A DNA stretch of 64,000 bases from NCBI RefSeq assembly GCF_000270245.1, contig NC_015635.1, forward strand, positions 744,001 through 808,000, read 5' to 3'. The position numbers and the translations under genes were made by a program. Below, piece after piece: positions 52,206 to 59,552 of the stretch. How positions within the stretch are numbered: position 1 is the stretch's first letter; each line of letters starts with the position of its first letter. The stretch is from Microlunatus phosphovorus NM-1. Its GTDB lineage: Bacteria > Actinomycetota > Actinomycetes > Propionibacteriales > Propionibacteriaceae. The notes under the pieces were generated by a model, which was given only the letters and a program-made list of their open reading frames with translations, had not been told where the DNA came from and did no database searches.

Positions 52206-53006
52206 ATGAGTGAGCAGTCGACCGCGACGGCGACGGGCGACGCCGAGGCCACCGATGTCGATTCGACGGTTGAGCATCCGGTCGTCTCCGATCAGGAGAA
52301 GCCCGAGTCCGGTGCTGACCCGGCTGCCGGGGGCGAGGACGGCAAGCGGCCGATGCGTCCGGCCACCAAGATCCGGCTTTTCGTGATCGGCGGCGTCGCG
52401 CTGATCGTCGCGGTGGTTTTCATCGTCTACTACGTGGTCTATGCGCGCAGCTATGTGTCGACCGACAACGCACAGATCGACGGCAACCAGATCTCGATCA
52501 ACGCCCCGACCGCGGGCACCTTGATCGATTGGGACGCCACCCAGGGCACCCAGGTGGCCGCCAACGAGCCGGTCGGCCGAATCGCCATCCAGAACGGGTA
52601 TTCCCAGCCCCAGTTGGTGGTCCGGGCGCCCGCCGACGGCACCATCGCCGTCAACAACGGCGTACCCGGCTCCTTCGTGGCGGCCGGCACCCAGCTCGCT
52701 ATCGCGTACGACGGGTCGGACGTGTTCGTGACGGCGCGAGTTGATGAGACCGAGATCAACGACGTCCACGTCGGGGCCCCGGTGAAGATCTCTGTCGACG
52801 CGTTCCCGAATGCGCAGTTGACCGGGCAGGTGGCCGAGATCAAGATCGGCGCCGCCGGGGTGTTCTCTCCGTTCGGCCAGTCGAACACGACAGGCAACTT
52901 CCAGAAGGTCACCCAGGTGATCCCGGTCAAGATCACCATCGACGACCTGGAGGGGTTGGCGCTGGCGCCCGGCATGAACGTGACGGCGCGCATCCACCGT
53001 GGCTGA
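52206..53006 (+). CDS. HlyD/EmrA-family efflux adaptor
   Basis: The 266-residue protein has an acidic cytoplasmic head of about 55 residues, one membrane helix (IRLFVIGGVALIVAVVFIVYY) and an EmrA-like body: YVSTDNAQIDGNQISINAPTAG, VRAPADGTIAVNNGVPGSFV, ARVDETEINDVHVGAPVKI. It lacks the coiled-coil hairpin of full EmrA, so it is short. I chose ATG 52206 with AAGGAG seven bases upstream. It overlaps the following MFS gene by eight bases. It should link the MFS pump to the envelope, but its relation to the first adaptor is unclear. Confidence 0.88.
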   Translation: MSEQSTATATGDAEATDVDSTVEHPVVSDQEKPESGADPAAGGEDGKRPMRPATKIRLFVIGGVALIVAVVFIVYYVVYARSYVSTDNAQIDGNQISINAPTAGTLIDWDATQGTQVAANEPVGRIAIQNGYSQPQLVVRAPADGTIAVNNGVPGSFVAAGTQLAIAYDGSDVFVTARVDETEINDVHVGAPVKISVDAFPNAQLTGQVAEIKIGAAGVFSPFGQSNTTGNFQKVTQVIPVKITIDDLEGLALAPGMNVTARIHRG

Positions 53007-54561
53007 GCTGACGAAGTCTCCCGAGACTTCCGCACCTGCCGCACCTGCCGCGCCACCGGCGGATCCGACCCAGACCCAACACTGGCTCGGGCCGCTGCTG
53101 GTGCTGGTCGTCGGCATGTTCATGTGTGTGCTCGACACCAGCATCGTCAATGTCGCCGTACCCACCATCCAGACCGAGTTCGGCGGCAGCACCGCCAGGG
53201 TCGCGTGGATCAGCACCGCGTACAGCCTGGTGCTCGGCGTCATCGTCCCGACGACCGCCTGGCTCGGCGACCGAGTCGGTCTCGGCCGGCTCTACACCTA
53301 CTCGCTGATCGGCTTCGCCGCCGGCTCTGCCTTGTGCGGGGTGGCGTGGAGTCTCAACAGCCTGATCGCCTTCCGGGTCATCCAGGCGGTGCCTGGCGGG
53401 ATCCTGCCGGTGATCACCATGACGATGATCTATCGCCTGGTACCGCGGAACCGGATCGGCTCGGCGATGGGCATCTACGGCATCGGGGTCATCGCCGCAC
53501 CGGCGCTCGGTCCCACCTTGGGCGGCTATCTGGTCGAGTACGTGAACTGGCGGCTGATCTTCTACATCAATGTTCCGGTGGCCGTCCTGGGCGTGCTGCT
53601 GGCGCTGTGGATGCTGCCGAAGTTCCACCAGCAGCCGACGTACAAATTCGACGTGTTCGGCTTCGTCGCCATCGCGACCGGGCTGGTGGCGATCCTGCTG
53701 GCCTTCTCCGAAGGTGCGGGTTGGGGCTGGACCAGCCCGAAGACACTGGGCCTGATCGTCGGCGGAGTGCTCTGCCTGGCGCTGTTTGTGGTCATCGAAC
53801 TGGAGGTAGAGCATCCGCTGCTGGATCTCGCGGTGTTCCGGACCTGGCCGTACGTCAACTCGCTACTGATCGTCACCATCATCAGCATCGGGATGTTCTC
53901 CACCTTGTTCTACATCCCCGTCTATCTGCAGTCGGTGCTCGGCCTACCGCCCCTGCATGCCGGTCTGGTGGTGTTGCCGCAAGCGCTGCTGATGGCCTTG
54001 ATCGCGCCCATCTCCGGGCGGCTGTACGACAAGCTGGGGCCGCGGTGGCTGGTGTTCACGGGTCTGCTCATCGTGGCCTTCGCCAATCACCTGATGACCG
54101 GGCTGACCCTGACCACGACCAAGGAACAGATCATCGGCTGGACGTGTGTGAACGCGTTCGGACTCGGCCTGGCCATGATGTCGGTTCAGACCAGCGGTCT
54201 CGCGGCCCTCGACCACCGGCTCACCAACAGCGGTGCGGCGTTCAACAACGTGGTCCAGCGGGTGGCCGCCGGACTCGGCCTCGCCGCACTGTCCGCGATG
54301 GTCGCCTCCCAGCAAGTGCAGCTGACCGCGGACCGCTATGGGCTGATCTCGGCGAGCGATCCGCAGCTCGCCCACCTGGGGATCCTTGGTCAGTATCAGT
54401 TCCTCAAGCTCACCGCGCTGCAGATCACCACCACCTCGATCACGAACCTGTTCCAGGTCACCAGCATGATCACCCTTGTGGGCGCCGGGATCGCCTTGCT
54501 GATGCGCTCCGGCCCGGCTCATCACCATGACGGCGATCACCCGCCGGTGATGGCGGAGTAG
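52999..54561 (+). CDS. DHA2-family MFS drug exporter (EmrB-like)
   Basis: A 520-residue transporter with about fourteen membrane helices. Motifs: MCVLDTSIVNVAVPTIQTEF in helix 1 (motif D1), AWLGDRVGLGRLYTYS (motif A), RVIQAVPGGILPVITMTMIYRLVPRNRIG (motif B region) and GPTLGGYLVEYVNWRLIFYINVP (motif C). This is the EmrB/QacA proton-drug antiporter type. GTG 52999 overlaps the upstream adaptor gene. With the TetR regulator divergent, it forms an inducible efflux system; the drug is unknown. Confidence 0.93.
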   Translation: MAELTKSPETSAPAAPAAPPADPTQTQHWLGPLLVLVVGMFMCVLDTSIVNVAVPTIQTEFGGSTARVAWISTAYSLVLGVIVPTTAWLGDRVGLGRLYTYSLIGFAAGSALCGVAWSLNSLIAFRVIQAVPGGILPVITMTMIYRLVPRNRIGSAMGIYGIGVIAAPALGPTLGGYLVEYVNWRLIFYINVPVAVLGVLLALWMLPKFHQQPTYKFDVFGFVAIATGLVAILLAFSEGAGWGWTSPKTLGLIVGGVLCLALFVVIELEVEHPLLDLAVFRTWPYVNSLLIVTIISIGMFSTLFYIPVYLQSVLGLPPLHAGLVVLPQALLMALIAPISGRLYDKLGPRWLVFTGLLIVAFANHLMTGLTLTTTKEQIIGWTCVNAFGLGLAMMSVQTSGLAALDHRLTNSGAAFNNVVQRVAAGLGLAALSAMVASQQVQLTADRYGLISASDPQLAHLGILGQYQFLKLTALQITTTSITNLFQVTSMITLVGAGIALLMRSGPAHHHDGDHPPVMAE

Positions 54562-54619
54562 TTCGACCTGGCGCGGCCGGTTGACGTGTGCGTGGCGGGT
54601 CAGTGCGATGCGTCAGGGC

Positions 54620-54928
54620 TCATGACGCCAAGTAGCGCTCCAGAGCTTCGCGAGCGATTTCCGAGACACTTCTATGTTCAGCGGCGGCGCGTGCCTTGAG
54701 CTGGTCGCGAGTCTGTTCGGGGATCGCGAGTCGGAGCTGTGGGGAGCGACGGCCCGGAGCGCTCAAGGACGGACGACCAACTCCCCGACGCACCTCCTCC
54801 GCGAACTCGTCTGCGCGACCCTCGGTCAAGCGGGTGCCATCAGCGAGGCGTACATCCTCCTGATCAAGGTCGATCGTGCCGCCATCGACCACTTCGGCGT
54901 TCATGATGCGCACCTTGCTTCTAGCCAT
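54620..54928 (-). CDS. Orphan ribbon-helix-helix antitoxin-like protein
   Basis: A 102-residue protein whose C-terminal part, PQLRLAIPEQTRDQLKARAAAEHRSVSEIAREALERYL, is a ribbon-helix-helix DNA-binding domain. The N-terminal half (VVDGGTIDLDQEDVRLADGTRL) is the acidic extension seen in many BrnA/CopG-like antitoxins of this type. No toxin gene is adjacent on either side: the MFS exporter ends at 54561 and nothing is found upstream to 55109. GAGAGG precedes ATG 54928 by eight bases. The operator-like AT-rich stretch upstream supports self-regulation. Confidence 0.8.
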   Translation of the reverse strand: MARSKVRIMNAEVVDGGTIDLDQEDVRLADGTRLTEGRADEFAEEVRRGVGRPSLSAPGRRSPQLRLAIPEQTRDQLKARAAAEHRSVSEIAREALERYLAS

Positions 54929-54970
54929 CGTGACTACCTCTCGACTGCGTCCATCGCCTCCAGACTCACA

Positions 54971-54998
54971 ATAGTAGGACTAATAATAGTGGTCGCAA
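54971..54998 (-). promoter_or_regulatory. AT-rich promoter/operator of the antitoxin gene
   Basis: On the minus strand TTGCGA (54993-54998), a 16-base spacer and TACTAT (54971-54976) form a promoter. The spacer and -10 hold repeated TAGT/ACTA words from 54972 to 54990, a probable RHH binding site. It stands out from the GC-rich surroundings. Confidence 0.5.
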
Positions 54999-55109
54999 TC
55001 GGGGCCTGGTGCTCAAAATCCACCAATTACTTCGTGATGGGAATTTGACTCTCAACGACACACTCTCGGCGTGTCGGGCCTCTTGACGCCATTGAGAGGC
55101 AGGGATCCG

Positions 55110-56306
55110 TCACGTGCGTGAGGGGCGGAGCGCGACCAATGTGTGCGCACTGGCGATCAACAGGAGAGCGGAGCTGGCGACGAGGATGCCGGTCACTCCG
55201 TAGGTATCGATGACCGCACCGCCGAGGACGGCGCCCCCCAGCATGGAGCCCTGGATCGCGGCGACCAGGATGCCGCCGCCGCTCTCTGCGTTGTCCGGAA
55301 TGGTGCGCGTGAGCCAGGTCGACCAGCCCACCGGTGTCATTCCGACCGCGAAGCCGAACCCAGCAACGACGGCGATGGTCGCGATCTGCGAGGTGCCGAG
55401 GACCAGCAGGCTGGCTACCAGCAGACCCTGCGTGGCGCCGACCACGGCGAGGGTGCTGCGGAGATTGCGCTTCAGCAGCGGAGCCGCGGTGGTCGCGCCG
55501 ACGAAGTTCGCGATGCCGAGCGCCAACAAGGTGAGCGATACGCCGTTCACGCCGAAGTGCGGGACCTGCTCGAGGAACGGGCGCAGATAGGTGGCGAAGG
55601 TCTGCCGGCCGCCGAACATCAGCATCACGGCGAGCATCCCGAGGGCGATCTGCGGGAGACGCAGGGTGTGCCACAGACCGGACAGAGGCGTGGTCCGGGT
55701 CGCCGGCATCGACGGCAAGGTGAGCACCTGAGTGACCAGCGCCACCATTGCCAAGACGGCGGCGCCGAGGAACACCCCGCGCCAGCCGATCTGGCCGCCG
55801 AGGAAGGCGCCCAGCGGAGCGGCGGCGACACCGGCGACGGCGCCGCCACCGAAGATGATCGACAACGCCTTCGGCACGTCCGGCTTGGGCACCAGCCGCA
55901 GCGCGAGGGATGCTGACAGTCCCCAGAAGCCGCCCACCGCGATGCCCAGTGCCAGTCGGGCAACCATCAGCGGAGCGAAGCTCGGCGCCAACGCGACCCC
56001 GAGGTTCGAGACGACCTGCGCGAGCGTCAGCACCAGCAGCACCCGCCGGCGATCGGCGCCACCGATCGCCGGAGCGATGAACAGGCTGGTCAGCACGGCG
56101 ACGATGGCTGAGGCCGACACTGCTTGACCGGCGAGTCCTTCGGTCACCGCCAGATCGGTGGCCATCGGCGTGAGCAGGCTCATCGGCAGCATCTCCGAGG
56201 CGTTCAGCGACACCACGCCCAGGGCAAGTGCCCAAACCGCCGGCCAGGCAGCTCGCTCTGGGCTCGGGGTCGTGGGGTTGGCACCTGATGTCGCGCTAGT
56301 GGACAA
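55110..56306 (-). CDS. DHA1-family MFS exporter (AraJ/YdhP-like)
   Basis: A 398-residue membrane protein with about twelve helices. SEMLPMSLLTPMATDLAVTEGLAGQAVSASAIVAVLTSLFIAP marks the sugar-efflux/AraJ branch of DHA1. GGADRRRVLLVLT is the motif A loop and a second loop, PLLKRNLRS, precedes helix 8. Such proteins export sugars, purine analogues or drugs. The start is TTG 56306, weakly supported; GAGAG lies upstream. It diverges from a TetR regulator, with two TGTCC-type palindromes between, so it is almost certainly controlled by it. Confidence 0.88.
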   Translation of the reverse strand: MSTSATSGANPTTPSPERAAWPAVWALALGVVSLNASEMLPMSLLTPMATDLAVTEGLAGQAVSASAIVAVLTSLFIAPAIGGADRRRVLLVLTLAQVVSNLGVALAPSFAPLMVARLALGIAVGGFWGLSASLALRLVPKPDVPKALSIIFGGGAVAGVAAAPLGAFLGGQIGWRGVFLGAAVLAMVALVTQVLTLPSMPATRTTPLSGLWHTLRLPQIALGMLAVMLMFGGRQTFATYLRPFLEQVPHFGVNGVSLTLLALGIANFVGATTAAPLLKRNLRSTLAVVGATQGLLVASLLVLGTSQIATIAVVAGFGFAVGMTPVGWSTWLTRTIPDNAESGGGILVAAIQGSMLGGAVLGGAVIDTYGVTGILVASSALLLIASAHTLVALRPSRT

Positions 56307-56350
56307 CGTCGCTCGTCTCTCTCGTCGGGCGTGGGGGTCGGCCTAGTAAC

Positions 56351-56367
56351 TGGACATCTAGTGTCCA
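56351..56367. promoter_or_regulatory. TetR operator 1
   Basis: TGGACATCTAGTGTCCA has 6-bp arms (TGGACA/TGTCCA) around TCTAG, between the divergent MFS and TetR genes. Confidence 0.75.
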
Positions 56368-56387
56368 CATATTCACCATAGTCGAAC

Positions 56388-56405
56388 CGGACACGAACTG
56401 TCCAG
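56388..56405. promoter_or_regulatory. TetR operator 2
   Basis: CGGACACGAACTGTCCAG keeps GGACA/TGTCC arms around CGAAC. With site 1 it gives two similar dyads 37 bases apart, one nearer each gene. Confidence 0.7.
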
Positions 56406-56424
56406 TTCTTGTTAGGCTGGATTC

Positions 56425-57096
56425 GTGAGCACACAGCCGCGCGACCCGAGTGATGGCGAGCATCGGACTCTGCGGAAGGACGCCGAAGCCAATCGACGCC
56501 GATTGCTGATCGCGGCGCGAGAGCTGTTCGCCGAGCGCGGCCTGGATGTCACCCTGCACGACATTGCTGCCCGCGCCGGTGTTGGCGTCGGCACCGCATA
56601 TCGTCGCTTCGCGAACAAGGGCGAGATCATGGACGCCCTGTTCGGGCTCCAGGTCGAGGAGATTTCCAGGCTTGCTGACGAGGCGCTTGCCGACTCGGAT
56701 CCGTGGCGGGCGCTGGCCACCTATCTGGAACAGGTGATGGCCCTCCAGGCCAAGGACCGTGGTCTCGCGCAGATCCTGAGTGGCCGACGGATCCGCACCG
56801 AGCAACACGACTGGAGCCGGTCGGTCATCGCGCCCAAGGTCAACGCCATCACCGCCCGTGCGAAGGAGGCCGGCGTGCTGCGTGACGACGTCGAGGGGAC
56901 CGACCTGGTCTTCATCCAGGTTGGGCTCAATGCCATTGCGGAGCGATCCCGCGAGGTCTCACCCGAGCTGTACCGCCGCTATCTGCACCTGATGCTCGAC
57001 AGCATCCGAGCCCATCCCGACCAACTCGACCTGCCGGTGCCGGCGTTCACCGTCGATCAGACCCACGCCGCCATGGGTCTTGGTCCTGAAGTCTGA
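56425..57096 (+). CDS. TetR-family regulator of the divergent MFS gene
   Basis: The 223-residue regulator has a clear helix-turn-helix at about residues 20-70: RRRLLIAARELFAERGLDVTLHDIAARAGVGVGTAYRRFANKGEIMDALF. The rest is an all-helical ligand-binding domain. GTG 56425 follows the second operator by only 20 bases, and a TAGGCT at 56413-56418 may be a -10 box giving a nearly leaderless mRNA. It likely represses both itself and the MFS exporter until a toxic compound binds. Confidence 0.92.
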   Translation: MSTQPRDPSDGEHRTLRKDAEANRRRLLIAARELFAERGLDVTLHDIAARAGVGVGTAYRRFANKGEIMDALFGLQVEEISRLADEALADSDPWRALATYLEQVMALQAKDRGLAQILSGRRIRTEQHDWSRSVIAPKVNAITARAKEAGVLRDDVEGTDLVFIQVGLNAIAERSREVSPELYRRYLHLMLDSIRAHPDQLDLPVPAFTVDQTHAAMGLGPEV

Positions 57097-57187
57097 CGGT
57101 GACTTGATTGGGGTGACGGTGGCCGGGGAAACTGGGGCACCGATAGTCCGGAGGCAGCCGGTGTGGTCGCGTCGTAGGGTCGTACTG

Positions 57188-57985
57188 ATGAACGGCAACG
57201 AGACGCCCATGCCGCGGACCGGGCAGCCGCAGGATGACACTGCCGATGGCTGGTTTCCCGAGAGCGTCGCCGCCGAGTATGACGATCCGGGTGGTGCGAA
57301 TGCGCCCGAGACCATCGAGCCCGTGGTGAGTGTGCTCGAAGAGCTGGCGGACGGTGGTCCGGTGCTGGAGTTCGCGGTTGGCACCGGTCGGATTGCGGCC
57401 CCGCTTGCGGAGCGAGGTGTGCCGCTGGGCGGCATCGAGTTGAGCCGCGCCACGGCGGCCCGCGTTGCCGACAAGCCTGGCGGTGCTGCAGTCGAGGTCA
57501 CCATCGGCGATATGACCTCGGCCCGGGTGCCGGGTGAGTACTCGCTGGTGTATCTGGTCTTCAACACCATCAGCAATGTGACGACTCAGGACGGTCAGGT
57601 CGACGTGTTCGTCAATGCGGCAGCGCATCTGCGGCCTGGCGGGCTGTTCCTGATCGAGGTCGGGTTGCCCGACTTGCGACGCCTGCCGCCGGGGCAGGAC
57701 ACCGTGCCCTTCACTGTGGCTCCCGATCGCCGTGGCGGCGGGTACGTCGGTTTCGACCAGTACGACGTCGTCAGCCAGGAGTTCACGTCCAACCACGTCA
57801 CGGTGTCGCCGGACGGCGTCGGACGGTTCCGCCGGATCCCGTTCCGGTATGCCTGGCCGGCTGAGATGGACCTGATGGCCCGCATCGCCGGGATGCGTCT
57901 GGCGTACCGCTGGGCAGACTGGGATCGATCACCGCTGACTGCCGACAGCACCAAGCACATCTCGGTCTGGACCAAGACCGTCTGA
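57188..57985 (+). CDS. Class I SAM-dependent methyltransferase
   Basis: The 265-residue enzyme has the SAM-binding motif I PVLEFAVGTGRIAAPLAERG near residue 61, motif II VTIGDMTSARV and motif III LRPGGLFLIEVGLPDLRRLP. It contains AAEYDDPG at the N terminus, common in small-molecule methyltransferases. The methyl acceptor is unknown. ATG 57188 has TAGGG upstream. It is 92 bp after the TetR gene and may be part of the same transcript, but nothing ties them functionally. Confidence 0.87.
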   Translation: MNGNETPMPRTGQPQDDTADGWFPESVAAEYDDPGGANAPETIEPVVSVLEELADGGPVLEFAVGTGRIAAPLAERGVPLGGIELSRATAARVADKPGGAAVEVTIGDMTSARVPGEYSLVYLVFNTISNVTTQDGQVDVFVNAAAHLRPGGLFLIEVGLPDLRRLPPGQDTVPFTVAPDRRGGGYVGFDQYDVVSQEFTSNHVTVSPDGVGRFRRIPFRYAWPAEMDLMARIAGMRLAYRWADWDRSPLTADSTKHISVWTKTV

Positions 57986-58110
57986 CAGTCGCATCGGTTA
58001 CCGACGGCAAGTGCGCAGACAGCCGTCTGGCGATGCTGTCGGCGCTCTGTATCACGGACGTCTCGGGTGGGTCCGGTGTGTGAACGTGCCCGCAAACGTG
58101 AGGAGAAGTG

Positions 58111-58239
58111 ATGAGCGACGACGACGTTCCAGCGGAGTTTCCGCAGCCCGAACCCGAAGGCGGCGAGCAGAACTCCGACTACAGCGTTCCCGACGTGAGT
58201 GAGGAAGGTGTTGACGATGACTCTAGTGCAGTCGGCTGA
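58111..58239 (+). CDS. 42-residue acidic protein, overlaps lysin-like gene
   Basis: ATG 58111 is preceded by a strong SD (AGGAGA, about seven bases). The frame encodes 42 residues, very acidic (start MSDDDVPAEFPQPEPEGG, end VDDDSSAVG), no Cys, no membrane segment, and ends at TGA 58237-58239. It overlaps the start of the next gene (ATG 58217) by 23 bases, a coupling typical of real gene pairs. I do not recognise a family. It could be a partner, inhibitor or immunity-like protein for the lysin-like product; that is speculation. Confidence 0.6.
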   Translation: MSDDDVPAEFPQPEPEGGEQNSDYSVPDVSEEGVDDDSSAVG

Positions 58240-59065
58240 GAAGTTGATCGAGCGAGCTCGAGGTACGACGCGCAACGAACCTGGCATGTGCCTGTGGCAG
58301 TCACAGGAGTGGTACCGCTCGCCCCACATGTACCCGGACGCCACTCGCCAGTGGAAGGCCGCCCAGCACCGCCACGCTGGTGACAGGAATCCACCAGCCG
58401 GTGCCCATGTCATGTGGACAGGTGGTTCCAAAGGCCATGGGCACTCGGCTATCAGCCTCGGCGGCGGTCGTATCCGCACCATCGACTTCAAGGTTGCCGG
58501 TCGCACCGGTGAGACCGATCTGGGTTGGGTGGAGAGGGCTTGGGGCTTGCGGTACGAAGGCTGGACCGAGGACATCGGTGGGGTTCGTGTGCCCTGGCTC
58601 GCTCCGGGCTCGGTCCGAGCCATCGCGGCCAACCCCAACCGCGTAGCCGTCGGCGACGTGGTGATCGTCGTCACGGCAGCAGCGCCGCTACTCGGCCGCA
58701 ATAAGCCAGGCGGGAACAAGACAGGGGCTGATCTCAATCCCGGACGCACCTTCAAGGTCACGGCGGTGAAGGATGGATGGGCAACCGACGGGAAGAGCTG
58801 GTATTCCACTGACTACCTGTGGCCAAGGCTCCGTCCCAATCCGGCCAACAAGGCAGACATCAAGGAGAACGACACGGTCAGGGTCACCGCGAAGTCGGGA
58901 CTTCGGGCGCGTCGGTTTCCGGGTGGACCGATCAGCACTGACAAGAATGGTCGACCGGTGGTCCGTGATCGAGGATGGAAGTTCACCGTCAAGAAGCCGC
59001 CCGTCAGCGGCTGGGTCACTGGCGGCAGCAACTGGTATTCGAGTGAGCACCTGGAGCGGATCTGA
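58217..59065 (+). CDS. Lysin-like protein: CHAP/NlpC-type domain plus SH3-like repeats
   Basis: The 282-residue protein starts EKLIERARGTTRNEPGMCLW, with a candidate catalytic Cys25 followed by RQWKAA, AGAHVMWTGG and His76 in GHGHSAISLG. This is the Cys-His layout of CHAP/NlpC-P60-like amidase domains in phage endolysins. The C-terminal two thirds holds two SH3-like wall-binding repeats, each ending with SWYSTDYL or NWYSSEHL. No signal peptide is present. ATG 58217 has GAGGAAGG upstream and is preferred to GTG 58199. It lies beside tRNA-Glu without any other phage gene, so it looks like a domesticated or stranded lysin. Confidence 0.75.
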   Translation: MTLVQSAEKLIERARGTTRNEPGMCLWQSQEWYRSPHMYPDATRQWKAAQHRHAGDRNPPAGAHVMWTGGSKGHGHSAISLGGGRIRTIDFKVAGRTGETDLGWVERAWGLRYEGWTEDIGGVRVPWLAPGSVRAIAANPNRVAVGDVVIVVTAAAPLLGRNKPGGNKTGADLNPGRTFKVTAVKDGWATDGKSWYSTDYLWPRLRPNPANKADIKENDTVRVTAKSGLRARRFPGGPISTDKNGRPVVRDRGWKFTVKKPPVSGWVTGGSNWYSSEHLERI

Positions 59066-59215
59066 AACCCTCGGACGGCCTTGTCCCGTGGTGTGAGCTG
59101 GGCGGGCCGCCGACGGTCCCGCTCCTGCGGCCTCAGTCATCGCGTCGACTTCTTCGCCAGGTGAACATCCTGGTCACGTGACCCGTGAGGCGCGGCACGA
59201 GGCGCCTTGCGATGG

Positions 59216-59289
59216 TATCCCCAACGGGATTCGAACCCGCGCTGCCGCCTTGAAAGGGCGGTGTCCTAGGCCGCTAGACGATGGGGACC
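59216..59289 (-). tRNA. tRNA-Glu (TTC)
   Basis: The minus strand folds as a tRNA. Acceptor GTCCCCA pairs with TGGGGAT (one G-U), D-arm CGTCTAGCGGCCTAGGACACC, anticodon loop CTTTCAA gives TTC, and T-arm GGGTTCGAATCCC. No CCA is encoded. It lies between a lysin-like gene and a repeat array. Confidence 0.96.
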
Positions 59290-59358
59290 TGTCGAACCGA
59301 ACAGACTCTACCTAACCTTCGGCGATCTGGCCGACTCGGCGCGAGATGCGCACGGCTG

Positions 59359-59545
59359 GCCCCCGCGGGCCAAAAGACGATCGCGGGTCGGGCGTAGCGA
59401 GCGCACGTTTCGCGCCGGCAGCCACAGATGATGACGGACCAAGCGCAACCCACGTACGTTTCGCGCCCGCGGGCCAAGGACGCCCGCAAGTCAGGCGGGG
59501 ATCGCGTACGGCTGGCGCCCACGGGCCAAAGACGATTGCCGGCAA
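59359..59545. repeat. Intergenic repeat family C, copy 2 (four units)
   Basis: Units starting GCGCCCGCGGGCCAAAGACG-like begin at 59359, 59412, 59463 and 59515, steps of 51-53 bp. The first and last keep CAAAAGACGA/CAAAGACGA. They match the pair at 49464 and 49516. No gene lies in 59290-59552. Confidence 0.78.
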
Positions 59546-59552
59546 CCAGGCC

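Noticed and set aside
53124-54530. A 468-codon plus-strand frame inside the DHA2 exporter
   Set aside because: Another frame of the same gene; the exporter frame carries all family motifs.
59216-59289. tRNA-Glu as a phage or island attachment site next to the lysin-like gene
   Set aside because: I found no integrase and no second copy of the tRNA 3' end in the window.
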